DNA from: Hippasteria phrygiana
Lineage: Eukaryota > Echinodermata > Asteroidea > Valvatida > Goniasteridae
NCBI GenBank assembly: GCA_037893225.1
Contig: JAZGUH010000412.1
Span: 1,550,001-1,614,000 of the forward strand
Reading direction: 5' to 3'
DNA length: 64,000 bases
In this document: one piece after another, positions 34,201 through 38,336 of the stretch
How positions within the stretch are numbered: the stretch's first letter is position 1
How the letters are laid out: the number at the start of each line of letters is the position of its first letter
Notes under the pieces: generated by a model
Database searches by the model: none
The model's input: only the letters and a program-made list of their open reading frames with translations
Told to the model about the DNA's origin: nothing
Program-made: the position numbers and the translations under genes

Positions 34201-34352
34201 AGGCACAGGTGGCCCAGGTCCACTATGAGATCCTGAGCCTTCTCTGCAGCATGTGGGCCACTGTGTGCCGAAATCAACCTGTTGAGTTCGCTCAATTTCC
34301 CAGGCAAAGCGGAGGCTGCCATGCTGAACTTCGCTCCAGCATTACCAGACAT
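1060..34352 (-). CDS. PRKDC: DNA-dependent protein kinase catalytic subunit (DNA-PKcs), 5' portion, seven exons
   Basis: Seven minus-strand exons join into about 299 residues that align in order with the N terminus of vertebrate DNA-PKcs, the PIKK-family kinase that binds Ku at DNA double-strand breaks in non-homologous end joining. Matching words include LVFLNKAIPKDE (human [12 protein letters not shown]), YGLLGVLAEV (YELLGLLGEV), MTSKTKKPELTVIAGCL ([17 protein letters not shown]) and AGLNIFAKHAAQF (AGLRLFALHASQF). The encoded part is the N-terminal HEAT-repeat arm; the kinase domain lies beyond the left edge. Exons: 34352-34175, 30645-30569, 21442-21275, 11930-11822, 8938-8826, 4835-4736, 1211-1060. 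All introns are GT-AG with matching phases (1,0,0,1,0,1,0). Introns of 3-9.8 kb are filled with transposons. In vertebrates PRKDC is head-to-head with MCM4; no MCM4 is visible upstream here. I see no stop or frameshift, so the gene looks functional. Confidence 0.92.
1330..1460. repeat. Inverted copy of the repeat at 3285-3390, flanking the Penelope-like fragment
   Basis: AGAGGATGTTGATTTCTGAG..AGAAGTCTGC..TTGTAAAATAAAACAGCC reads as the reverse complement of 3285-3390 (ACAATGCGCAATCTACATTAAACTAC..GACTTCTCTCAGCAATCAACATCCTC). A third copy lies at 29260-29345. The two arms at 1330 and 3290 bracket the Penelope-like coding fragment in inverted orientation. Confidence 0.7.
1813..3085 (-). pseudogene. 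Penelope-like retroelement fragment: RT C terminus, thumb, zinc linker and GIY-YIG endonuclease
   Basis: Read on the minus strand from 3079, the first piece carries the Penelope RT signature NFLDVTIRKEDN..DLYSKPTDTHQYLH..SCHPRHCK. The next (2799-2533) has the thumb word RGHSSCQVQRAIARAK. After a frameshifted stretch (2540-2310), the piece at 2320-1814 has YRRPRNLRDLIVRAEVP, a CNSRCVVCQ..CMVCG cysteine linker and the GIY-YIG motif IQYVRETKNTFKKRFYGHR. The motif normally reads YVGET; here the glycine is arginine. The palm with the YADD box is missing, so the element is 5' truncated, with at least two frame changes. Penelope-like elements encode a telomerase-related RT fused to this endonuclease. 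The copy is dead and lies beyond PRKDC exon 7 relative to exon 6, inside intron 6. Confidence 0.9.
3118..3273. repeat. Imperfect palindrome near the Penelope fragment
   Basis: The left arm begins TATCAAGTCCCCTC and contains GAACTCCCTTTTGTG. The right arm contains CACAAAAGGGGAGTTTGTGTT and ends GAGGAGACTTGATA. Loop near 3183-3195. The right-arm words CAGTGGGCT and GAGG(A/G)GACTTGA recur at 28865-28893. It may be a terminal repeat of the Penelope element or an independent MITE. Confidence 0.6.
3285..3390. repeat. Right arm of the inverted repeat bracketing the Penelope fragment
   Basis: Reverse complement of 1330-1460 and direct match to 29260-29345 (CAATCTACAT(T/A)AAACTACAAAATGA..GACTTCT..CAGCAATCAAC). 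See the entry at 1330. Confidence 0.7.
3662..3880. mobile_element. 219-bp MITE with 25-bp perfect terminal inverted repeats
   Basis: Starts ACAGTACATTGCAATTGAAA and ends with the exact reverse complement, 25 bp on each side. The interior is rich in GTGGGAAAA-type words and has no coding capacity. A truncated relative lies at 760-972. Confidence 0.8.
4005..4185 (+). repeat. tRNA-derived SINE, copy 2
   Basis: A leader (GACACTGCCAATTTGGGAGAC) precedes a degraded A box and a good B box GGTTCAAATCC at 4128-4138. The tail is CCAGTTTTCTTTGTTCACTT. Leader, tRNA-like head and tail recur at 4270-4430 and on the minus strand at 21467-21594. Confidence 0.7.
4270..4430 (+). repeat. tRNA-derived SINE, copy 3
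   Basis: GACACTGACAATTTGGGAGAC leads into AAGCTCAGTTGGTAGAGC (A box) and, after GTATTCCGGAGG, AGGATCAAATC (weak B box). It lies head-to-tail with copy 2, separated by words shared with copy 1. Confidence 0.7.
4736..4835 (-). CDS. PRKDC: PRKDC exon 6
   Basis: 100 nt beginning MTSKTKKPELTVIAGCLTGL and ending NFTQSVEE plus one base. Human has [28 protein letters not shown]. The acceptor AACAG is clear. The donor is a weak GTTGGT, but this position is the one that keeps phase with exon 7. Confidence 0.9.
5198..5399. mobile_element. Hairpin MITE, about 200 bp
   Basis: Starts TCAGGAATA..AAGTCGC..AATGGC.CAGTCAACTGGGC and ends GCCCAGATGACTGGGCCATT..GCGACTTATTCCTGA. The two halves are near reverse complements over about 55 bp each. 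No coding content. Confidence 0.75.
5400..7490. other. PRKDC intron 5 sequence without recognised genes
   Basis: AT-rich intronic DNA with scattered ACATGTACATG words, for example near 5850-5870, 6330 and 7035. Short reading frames here are under 90 codons and show no family resemblance. I find no repeat family shared with the rest of the window. Confidence 0.5.
7491..7622 (+). repeat. G-rich tandem repeat with G-quadruplex potential
   Basis: Runs of GGGG at spacings of 1-6 bases, resolving into repeats of GTTGTGGGTGGG at 7552-7598. Many consecutive G-tracts on one strand make quadruplex folding plausible. On the minus strand, which is PRKDC sense, the run is C-rich. Confidence 0.75.
7727..8645. 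mobile_element. MULE-like non-autonomous DNA transposon, 919 bp, 9-bp TSD
   Basis: Terminal inverted repeats of about 118 bp start TAGTCTTGGTTCCAAGACGT and end with the near reverse complement. The element is flanked by a perfect 9-bp direct repeat ACATATATA (7718-7726 and 8646-8654). Long TIRs plus a 9-bp duplication are characteristic of the Mutator/MULE superfamily. The same ends occur at 58536-59179, again with a 9-bp duplication, and a partial one at 51831. The interior holds a coding-like fragment (separate entry) and an 11-bp-arm hairpin at 8502-8529. Confidence 0.85.
7915..8106 (-). pseudogene. Coding-like fragment inside the MULE-like element, possibly helicase-derived
   Basis: A 63-codon open frame reads LIIVVVPLKAQLDVDQLHRA then EHLGLKLAEITSDIPDHIF, with no low-complexity bias. 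The hydrophobic strand followed by PLKAQ..DQ resembles motif Ia of RecQ/DEAD-type helicases (VVxPLxALxxDQ), but no Walker A or DEAH box is present. It could be a captured gene piece, as in Pack-MULEs, a remnant of element coding, or chance. Confidence 0.3.
8826..8938 (-). CDS. PRKDC: PRKDC exon 5
   Basis: 113 nt; with the leftover G of exon 4 it reads VKQGIYGLLGVLAEVYPVLM and ends ..YIATLNQQ. The human counterpart is EKVYELLGLLGEVHPSEM..FLGELKTQ. Acceptor TTTGCAG, donor GTAAG. Confidence 0.9.
8990..10990. other. PRKDC intron 4 sequence without recognised genes
   Basis: Contains GTAGGA-rich simple sequence at 9268-9290 and 9590-9650, and a pair of related stretches at 9090-9180 and 9700-9830 that both carry TGACCT/AGGTCA words. 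At 9774-9793 GGTCA is repeated four times. Short reading frames at 9899 and 10231 look like chance. Confidence 0.5.
10997..11587. mobile_element. TIR element 'TGTGACCCGCTC', copy 1, carrying a nested MITE
   Basis: Starts TGTGACCCGCTCTGGAAAAA and ends ..TTTTTCTGGAGCGGGTCACA. Without the nested MITE (11326-11467) it is about 445 bp, matching the 441-bp copy in opposite orientation at 21694-22134 nearly end to end. No coding content, so a non-autonomous DNA transposon. Confidence 0.85.
11326..11467. mobile_element. 142-bp TTAA-flanked MITE, copy 1
   Basis: Begins CCCTAACCCTCCAGGGTATT and ends GCGTCTGGCAGGGTTAGGG. Flanked by TTAA on both sides (11322-11325, 11468-11471), as for piggyBac-type insertions. 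It interrupts the TGTGACCCGCTC element. An identical-length copy is at 29072-29213. Confidence 0.85.
11670..11792. mobile_element. Short TTAA-flanked palindromic MITE beside exon 4
   Basis: The ends ATATTGAAGGTAGCACTT and AAGTGCTACCTTCAATAT are exact reverse complements and are flanked by TTAA. The right end lies about 28 bp from the exon 4 splice donor. Confidence 0.75.
11822..11930 (-). CDS. PRKDC: PRKDC exon 4
   Basis: 109 nt reading LLQRSASAQIEADLDIPKMI..YFEQLMQPSKLSQT plus one base. It corresponds to human LLIKLLQTFRSS..FKIGELFSKFYGEL. Acceptor TCTACAG, donor GTAAAG; the phase matches both neighbours. Confidence 0.85.
12190..12470 (+). repeat. GGAGGA(A/T)-rich imperfect simple repeat
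   Basis: Purine-rich sequence with frequent GGAGGATT / GGAGGAATTTG words at irregular spacing. No coding frame. Confidence 0.55.
12843..12925 (-). repeat. tRNA-derived SINE of a second type
   Basis: On the minus strand GTTGGCCTTGTGGTA (A-box-like) is followed about 40 bp later by GGGTTCAAATCCCACC (B box). The head resembles a type II (Leu/Ser) tRNA but the cloverleaf is not intact. Confidence 0.6.
14808..17992 (+). pseudogene. Four-exon transposase-like gene, one in-frame TGA
   Basis: Exons 14808-17181, 17318-17443, 17570-17667 and 17768-17992 have GT-AG introns of 136, 126 and 100 bp with phases that all agree, giving 940 codons interrupted only by TGA at 16806-16808. The N-terminal ~190 residues are Lys/Arg/Gln-rich (for example YWRERKQAERERLKER). 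Next come cysteine pairs (CTCVYC, CDKCG), then an RNase-H-fold-like core: MIMDFGQN, YQDEIKAAYYGQ, SDDIRHDYHAVQHY, WSDGCQSQYKGKG and FGSEHGKGEGDG. Exons 3-4 give a compact domain (GHFVAVKLHGKRGTSDWYLA..YYVWPDNEDTSW). I know this arrangement from uncharacterised, multicopy proteins of aquatic animals and interpret it as a DDE-type transposase, but cannot name the superfamily. The TGA fits a CGA-to-TGA transition. The gene is antisense to PRKDC, within intron 3. Confidence 0.75.
18304..19720 (+). repeat. Tandem repeat, period about 550-585 bp, about 2.5 units
   Basis: Units start near 18304, 18850 and 19437. Shared words include CAGTTAATT.TTGTTGCT, CTGCAGAATT, CATGTTCATACTTCACGCAA, TTGAACTTAGACGGCGG and TTTGCGTTTGCGTGAG. 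The third unit is cut short near 19720. It lies directly downstream of the transposase-like gene and is probably its 3' non-coding part. Confidence 0.8.
21275..21442 (-). CDS. PRKDC: PRKDC exon 3
   Basis: 168 nt, 56 codons, reading FKGSKEQLLEFLHALLAKAG..DIKKICISAFMRDKSAKVK..FPILIE. Human reads [39 protein letters not shown]..LLIK. Phase 0 at both ends. Acceptor CATCCAG, donor GTGAGT. The upstream acceptor region is SINE-derived. Confidence 0.92.
21467..21594 (-). repeat. tRNA-derived SINE, copy 4, abutting the exon 3 acceptor
   Basis: On the minus strand: leader GAACAAAGACACCCCCAACA, A box TAGCTCAGTTGGTAGAGC, B-box-like GGTTCATTTCC, and tail CCAGTTTTCTTTGTTCA. It is the same family as 4005-4430 and the best-preserved head of the four. 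The tail ends about 24 bp before the exon 3 acceptor. Confidence 0.8.
21595..21616 (+). repeat. Poly-G run
   Basis: About 22 consecutive G. Similar runs occur at 31271-31283, 32647-32667, 35063-35078 and 35212-35226. Lengths may be unreliable for sequencing reasons. Confidence 0.8.
21694..22134. mobile_element. TIR element 'TGTGACCCGCTC', copy 2
   Basis: Starts TGTGACCCGCTCCAGAAAAA and ends ..TTTTTCCGGAGCGGGTCACA. Internally it is the reverse complement of copy 1 at 10997-11587 without the nested MITE, so it shows the uninterrupted state. Confidence 0.85.
22135..23975. other. PRKDC intron 2 sequence without recognised genes
   Basis: Contains a self-complementary AT-rich patch at 22715-22790 (AAATCTGATTTTTAAATTTAAAATCAGATTT). 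From 22850 it shares TCTAGTCAAAAC / GGCTAGTGAAAAAC words with the foldback arms at 24270 and 26380. A short frame at 23313-23402 (MEEEIQMLLGLILPMDAESS) has a reasonable start context but no recognised homology. Confidence 0.5.
24960..25542 (+). repeat. Minisatellite, about 15 units of ~39 bp
   Basis: Consensus words CATCTCGCCCGTCCC(A/G)CA and CCACCAACTTTCCGATCTTT. Because the unit is close to 39 bp (a multiple of three), several frames stay open on both strands, up to 260 codons; these are artefacts. Two stray units occur at 27645-27728. Confidence 0.92.
25697..25831. mobile_element. CCCTCCTAT MITE, copy 1, nested in the foldback right arm
   Basis: Starts CCCTCCTATGCACC after TTAA and ends TTATAGGAGGG. 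The left foldback arm lacks it (AATTAATTAAAGGAAATA at the mirrored position), giving an internal empty-site comparison. The interior CGACCCAGCTGCTGTACAG..CAGAGTTGGTGTTTAGAG also occurs at 30764-30904. Confidence 0.88.
26804..26897. repeat. Short hairpin, 17-bp arms
   Basis: AAAATAGCTTCTTTTAA at 26804 and its exact reverse complement ending at 26897, with a ~60-bp interior. Probably a small MITE remnant. Confidence 0.6.
27115..27650. repeat. Rearranged inverted relative of 32900-33600
   Basis: CTTATTCCCAGTGTACAATG and GCGTTGCTTTGTTGCTAGCC here occur as reverse complements at 33360-33385 and 33412-33445, but their relative order differs. Both regions also share AT-rich ATATCG(C)GATAT words and TTTGCACTTGACCAAG-type words. 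Confidence 0.65.
27959..28012 (-). CDS. Possible isolated first coding exon, unidentified
   Basis: ATG at 28012 opens MTDLSNIVWSFDKKAITG and runs into a consensus-like donor GTATGT at 27958. A TGACGTCA (CRE-like) palindrome lies about 70 bp upstream at 28083-28090. No following exon is identified and I do not recognise the peptide. Could be the start of a nested or TE gene, or chance. Confidence 0.2.
28295..28540 (-). repeat. Leu/Ser-tRNA-like SINE, inverted pair member 1
   Basis: On the minus strand GCTCGGTGGTCGAGTGGTTA (A-box region of type II tRNAs) and GTGGGTTCAAATCCCGCCC (B box), followed by GTGAATGTTTTCACACGGGC and a tail reaching CACAAAAGGGGAGTAC. A nearly identical copy faces it at 28616-28815. 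Confidence 0.78.
28616..28815 (+). repeat. Leu/Ser-tRNA-like SINE, inverted pair member 2
   Basis: GCTCGGTGGTCGAGTGGTT, then GTAGGTTCGAATCCTGACC, then the same tail ending CTAGACACAAAAGGGGAATT. With member 1 it forms a head-to-head inverted repeat of about 200 bp arms around a ~75-bp centre. Confidence 0.78.
28816..29350. repeat. Copy of the repeat flanking the Penelope fragment, carrying a nested MITE
   Basis: CAGTGGGCTGGAGGGGACTTGA at 28865 (in part) and CAATCTACATAAAACTACAAA..CAGCAATCAAC at 29290-29340 match 3240-3390. The 142-bp TTAA MITE splits the copy at 29072. Confidence 0.6.
29072..29213. mobile_element. 142-bp TTAA-flanked MITE, copy 2
   Basis: Same length and ends as 11326-11467 (CCCTAACCCTCCAGGGTATT / CTGGCAGGGTTAGGG), with TTAA at 29068-29071 and 29214-29217. 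Few differences from copy 1, so activity was fairly recent. Confidence 0.88.
29386..30546. mobile_element. 1.16-kb foldback/TIR element beside exon 2
   Basis: Begins GGTCATTCCAACAGGTTGGGA and ends TCCCAACCTGGTGGAATGAACC (parts of the terminal repeats). Arms of about 380 bp are imperfect reverse complements. GACGTAACATGGACAC recurs in both orientations (29569, 29753, and inverted near 30180 and 30340). Flanks AAGTG/AAGTA may be a short target duplication. No coding content. Confidence 0.8.
30569..30645 (-). CDS. PRKDC: PRKDC exon 2
   Basis: 77 nt; with the leftover G of exon 1 it reads AYCCSELFNKDNGILVFLNK..AIPKDE. Human reads [25 protein letters not shown]. Acceptor TTTCACAG, donor GTAGGC. 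A foldback element ends 22 bp beyond the donor. Confidence 0.92.
30764..30904. mobile_element. CCCTCCTAT MITE, copy 2
   Basis: Starts CCCTCCTGTTCTCAGGG after TTAA and ends TATAGGAGGG, followed two bases later by TTAA. The interior matches 25697-25831. It lies about 118 bp upstream of the exon 2 acceptor. Confidence 0.85.
31284..31653. mobile_element. 370-bp MITE with CGCAGTGGCTATT ends
   Basis: GCAGTGGCTATTGTTACGGC at the left and GCCGTAAAAATAGCCACTGC at the right match as inverted repeats with one difference over 24 bp. A tRNA-like stretch lies inside at 31545-31612 (minus strand: B-box-like GGATCAAATCC). CAGTGG ends suggest hAT affinity but no 8-bp duplication is clear. Confidence 0.7.
31654..33770. 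other. PRKDC intron 1 sequence without recognised genes
   Basis: Contains paired GCCGGTGAC words at 32345 and 32480-32510, a poly-G run (32647-32667), a GGGCCGGC-rich patch (33065-33160) and the rearranged relative of 27115-27650. Short frames lack recognisable homology. Confidence 0.5.
33792..33911 (+). CDS. Possible plus-strand exon, unidentified
   Basis: An open stretch reads HLFNNSTRMRSLVDYSRQLC then YDMFISAEYVG and stops exactly at a strong donor GGATG|GTAAGT at 33912. Composition looks coding-like, but I recognise no family and no partner exon. It lies antisense within PRKDC intron 1. Confidence 0.22.
34175..34352 (-). CDS. PRKDC: PRKDC exon 1 (start codon)
   Basis: 178 nt from ATG at 34352: MSGNAGAKFSMAASALPGKL..HAAEKAQDLIVDLGHLCLRQ..ENEL plus one base, donor GTGAGT. 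It parallels the human N terminus (LQETLSAADRCG..LIRGLGQECV). A second ATG at residue 11 has the stronger context (AGCATGG), so translation may begin there. An in-frame stop follows the donor, confirming the splice. Confidence 0.85.
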
Positions 34353-35028
34353 CGGAAAAGCAGCGCGCGCTAATGTTTTGACATAGCGCCCCCTTTTGAC
34401 ATGTTTAGTTTTTCATCGGTTGTGGGTATACTACTACTAGCACGAAATTAAGTTCTCAGTGTAGGAATATCACTCCGCTTGCGGAGTGATCACAAGGAGC
34501 AATTCTGGTGCTGCTGACCTAGTCCTTTTTGTCAATTTGCTATGCGTGGTCTGTCCTTCACTCGAACGCATCTAGTCGATCGACTACGTCAAATCTAACG
34601 TTAGTTAGTGTGCATGCAGCAACAACAAACTGCAAAGAATGTCGTTTGCATGATATTTCTATTTTCTATTATTTATTTCTGTTATTTTCTCTACTCTACT
34701 GGTGCAATAAAAATTCATTATCTTATTGCAAAGAGTTATTATCATTGGACAACCCAACAAATTATCGTAAACGTTTGCAAAACTTGCCCAGTTTACCGAT
34801 CCTCCATCTTGAAACCGTGACGTAACTCGCGAGTGACTAGAGAAACCATGGTCCGGAGCTAGGTTGATCCAGTTGCACTAGCTAGTCAAACCGCGCAGCG
34901 TTCGGGTGACATCTAGATCGACTATGGTTAAGTCCAGTCACTCTAGTCGCCCAATTCCGAACTTGCTCAGAGTGTACGTGTACAGTATAAAAAAAGGAAG
35001 GGGAGAGGAAGTAGGCCCCAGTCATCTG
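34353..35028 (-). promoter_or_regulatory. Presumed PRKDC 5' flank
   Basis: Sequence immediately upstream of the start has no TATA box at a fitting distance but contains GGGGGCGC (34387-34394, minus-strand reading) and AGCGCGCGCT. A perfect hairpin, ATCACTCCGC/GCGGAGTGAT, lies at 34469-34490. No divergent coding gene is visible on the plus strand. Confidence 0.35.
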
Positions 35029-35281
35029 CAGGGGCGGATCTAGCTATTCATTTAGCTAAGAGGGGGGGGGGGGGGGGTTACCATTCACCTACCAAAGTTT
35101 TCACTAGGAAGGGTCCGGGGATATTTCCCCGGAAAATGTTGAAATACAGGGGGCTTTCTCCTGCAATCTAATGCATCTTGGGCTGAAAAACTACTTTGCT
35201 CAGCAACCCAAGGGGGGGGGGGGGGGTGCAACCCCCACAACCACCCCCCCCCCCCACCCCCCCTCTCTAGATCCGCCACTG
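35029..35281. mobile_element. 253-bp hAT-like MITE
   Basis: Ends CAGGGGCGGATCTAG and CTAGATCCGCCACTG are inverted repeats of a type common in hAT-derived MITEs. Flanked by ATCTG on both sides. Two poly-G/C runs occupy the interior. Confidence 0.72.
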
Positions 35282-35339
35282 ATCTGCGCACCGACAGGCT
35301 ACCGTGTATCTATTAATTGAAAAAAAAGTAATGACGGGT

Positions 35340-36420
35340 TTCATGCAAAACACAATATACTGCCAATTATCTCTAAGATTCTAGAAAGATGGGTGCACTC
35401 GGCAGTATATAGCTACCTCGATGATAACAATTTGATACCTAGTTGCCAATCTGGATTTAGACCCTTGCACTCAACTGAAAACACTCTACACGATTTAACA
35501 AACAAGTGTTTTGAGGCTACGGAGCAAGGTGAAGTTACAGGTAGCGTGTTCATAGATCTCAGTAAAGCTTTTGATTGTGTGGATCACGTAATCCTCCTAG
35601 GCAAACCGAAGAAGCTGAATTTGTCATCTTCTGTAACTGGTTTAAGTCGTACCTAGGCGGTCGTAGTCAGTCTGTAAATATTAAGGGCACAATATCGAAG
35701 GTCTTGCCCATAGACATAGGCGTTCCACAAGGGTCGATCTTAGGGCCACTTTTATTCATTGTTTATAGTAGTGATTTTCCATCTTGTATACCCCAAAATT
35801 GCAACTTATTTATGCGGATGACTCCACGTTAACGTGTAGCTCCTCTAGTATATTAACGAAATAGAAAGGAACTTGAATGTAGCTCTTACTAGTATTCACA
35901 ACTGGTGCCAAAGAAACAAACTAGCATTAAATGCCAACAAAACCAAATGTATGCTTATTGGTTCAAGGCAGAAAAAACCCAACGTCGAACTGAATGTGTG
36001 CATTGCTGATAAGATTATCGAAAAAGTGAAATCTTGTAAATGCTTGGGTGTAGTTGTTGATGAAACATTAAGTTGGGGTACACATGTTGAATACGTAAGG
36101 AAGACTGTTTCGTATCATGGGGTTTGTTAAACAGAATTTGTGATTACGTTCCCCAAAGCAGCCTGCACACGCTCTTTGTAAGTTTAGTTATGCCATCTTT
36201 AGAGTATTGCTGTACGGTGTGGGGAGGAAGGTACATATCTCACGACAATACCTTCAACAATTGTCTAAAAAGAGCCGCACGGATAATTTAGTTTTATTTG
36301 TTACACAGACTGAATTCCCTGGAGAGTTATGTAACTCGGGGTTTGCATCCGTGCAATTTGCATGTCTTTGGAAATGCCTCCCTCCTACTAGACAATAGTA
36401 TTGTCTTCTTGGTATTTAAC
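35340..36420 (+). pseudogene. Non-LTR retrotransposon RT fragment, frameshifted
   Basis: Frame pieces read QSGFRPLHSTENTLHDLTNK..GSVFIDLSKAFDCVDHVILL, then FKSYLGGRSQ..GVPQGSILGPLLFIVYSSDF, then LIYADDST in a shifted frame, then NWCQRNKLALNANKTKCMLIG and MPSLEYCCTVWGG. These are RT motifs from the palm to the thumb of a LINE in the CR1/L2/Rex-like range. Frameshifts at about 35605 and 35810 and beyond 36110 make it dead; no endonuclease part remains. Confidence 0.88.
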
Positions 36421-36711
36421 CGCTTTGCCTGGCTCTCGCCAGTCACGAGGAGATCTGCTGTGCTTCGATAGTGAACGGACGTGTTTTGATTGGCTGCTCG
36501 TAAGCGCACAAATTCTTTCAAATTTATCTTTAACGGTTTTGATCCAACTGATAGTGAGCTTTTAATCTGTAAGCTACTACTACTTGTATCCGATTTTCAG
36601 AACTGCGTGGACAGAGTAAAGGTAAGATACCATAGAATCAGGAGGTTGCCACATTTAAATTTATATTTAGGCCAATACATCCCAGATTATTAATGCTAAG
36701 GGTCGGCCACT

Positions 36712-38336
36712 ATGGCCGAGAATCCTTTGGATTCGGATACTTCATGGGATCATTTTTCCCAATCCACCCCAAGTCACTCACAAGAAGGATTTTGGCAGGC
36801 TGATGACCAACCACGGTCCACAATTTAGCGCCTAATAAGTCAAGTTCAGGGTGACTCCCAGGCTCCAAAGTCGGCTCGGAAACGATCTCGAGCAAAGTCT
36901 ATGAACTACAGTGATGTCTACTCAGATTCTGACACTAATTTTCCAGACGACCGTCGCACTAAACGTCGTCATACCCAACCAGACATGCAAAGCCAACCTA
37001 AACTTGTGCTTATTACATCGCCCGATATCAATCTCGCCCGTGTCAATCCCATCAAAATTGCAAAGGCTCTAAATAAGGTCAGTGGGCATGATTTAATCAA
37101 GGATGTGACTAAAAATAACAAGGAGGTATAACAGTTTGCTGCTACACCTCGGCCAAAGCACAGAAATTGAAAGCCCCATCTCAACTTGACCAGTGGGCCG
37201 TGACCACGGAATTTGCTCGATCAGAGACACAGAGTTAAGGGAGTAATTTATGGCATTCCCATTGACATTCCTGACGATGATATACTCTCTGCATGCGAAA
37301 AACAAGGTGTCCTCGAAGCACAGCGTCTAATGCGCAAAAGAAACGGCATTCTTGAACCGAGCCTTTCTATCAAACTCACTTTCAACACCCCTACTTTACC
37401 GACAAAGCTTCAACTGGGCTATGAATATTTTGCTATAAAACCATTTATCCCGCCAGTGATTCGATGTTTTAATTGCCAGAGACTAGGACACGTTGCAAAT
37501 AATTGTCGCAGCTCCACCCGTTGTGTACGCTGTGGGGGCCCTCATGCCTTTGACGCCTAGCCTGCAAGCAAAGGGACAATGTAAAGTGCTGTAGATGCGG
37601 AGGAGAGCACTCGGCAGCTTACGGTGGATGCTCTACTGTCAAACAAGAAAAGAAAATACAAGGTATTCGTGTTACGTATAAAAATATCTCCTATGCAGAT
37701 GCGGCCAAAGCAGTCAAAACAAACATCTCTATTCGTTCAGATACATCTAGCCAACTAACCCCTACCACAAACCCGCAACCGCCCTCAAATAGCAGGCCTG
37801 TGACTAACCTCATGCCCAGACCCCACGTGACTTCCGCCACAGACACTCGCTCTACTCCTCCAAAGACCATCACTATGAAAGATGCCGTCACCCAAACTGA
37901 TCGGGTGGCAGAAACCCAAACTGAGATCACATCCCATTGCGTCTGTAACGAACAAAACTTAACTGAATTACTTACCGGCACAATGCAAATTTGGGATTCG
38001 GTTAAGAATAAAGATGAAAGGGTAACGGCTGTCAAGTCACTTGTTGGGCACATTTTTGGCGTTCTCCACTCTACCGACACAAAAACACACAAAGAGAAAT
38101 CGGGGAAACCCAGAACACCATCGCAATCACCGGTTAATACCAGGAGAAATAACTCTAGCCGGAAGACGACTCAAAATCAGGGGAATTGGACAATACGCCC
38201 AGTCAAACCACAATGGGTCCACCCAAGTCACCCTCCAAAAACACCGGCCATAAAGCTAACTCAAAATCATAGTCATGTTCCTTCTCATAATGGTTCTTAT
38301 ACTACAGTGGAATGCACAGTCGATTATAGCTCATAA
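36712..38336 (+). pseudogene. LINE ORF1 with CCHC zinc knuckles
   Basis: Starts MAENPLDSDTSWDHFSQSTP at 36712. An in-frame TAG follows within 120 bp and further breaks occur at about 37130 and 37558. Recognisable parts are VKGVIYGIPIDIPDDDIL (an RRM-like segment before the knuckles) and RCFNCQRLGHVANNC..RCVRCGG..CCRCGGEHSAAYGGC (three knuckles, the third in a shifted frame). The tail to 38336 is Thr/Ser-rich. It would be the RNA-binding chaperone of the element. It overlaps ORF2 by about 60 bp. Confidence 0.82.

Noticed and set aside
34353..35028. MCM4 as divergent neighbour of PRKDC
   Set aside because: No matching coding segment on the plus strand.
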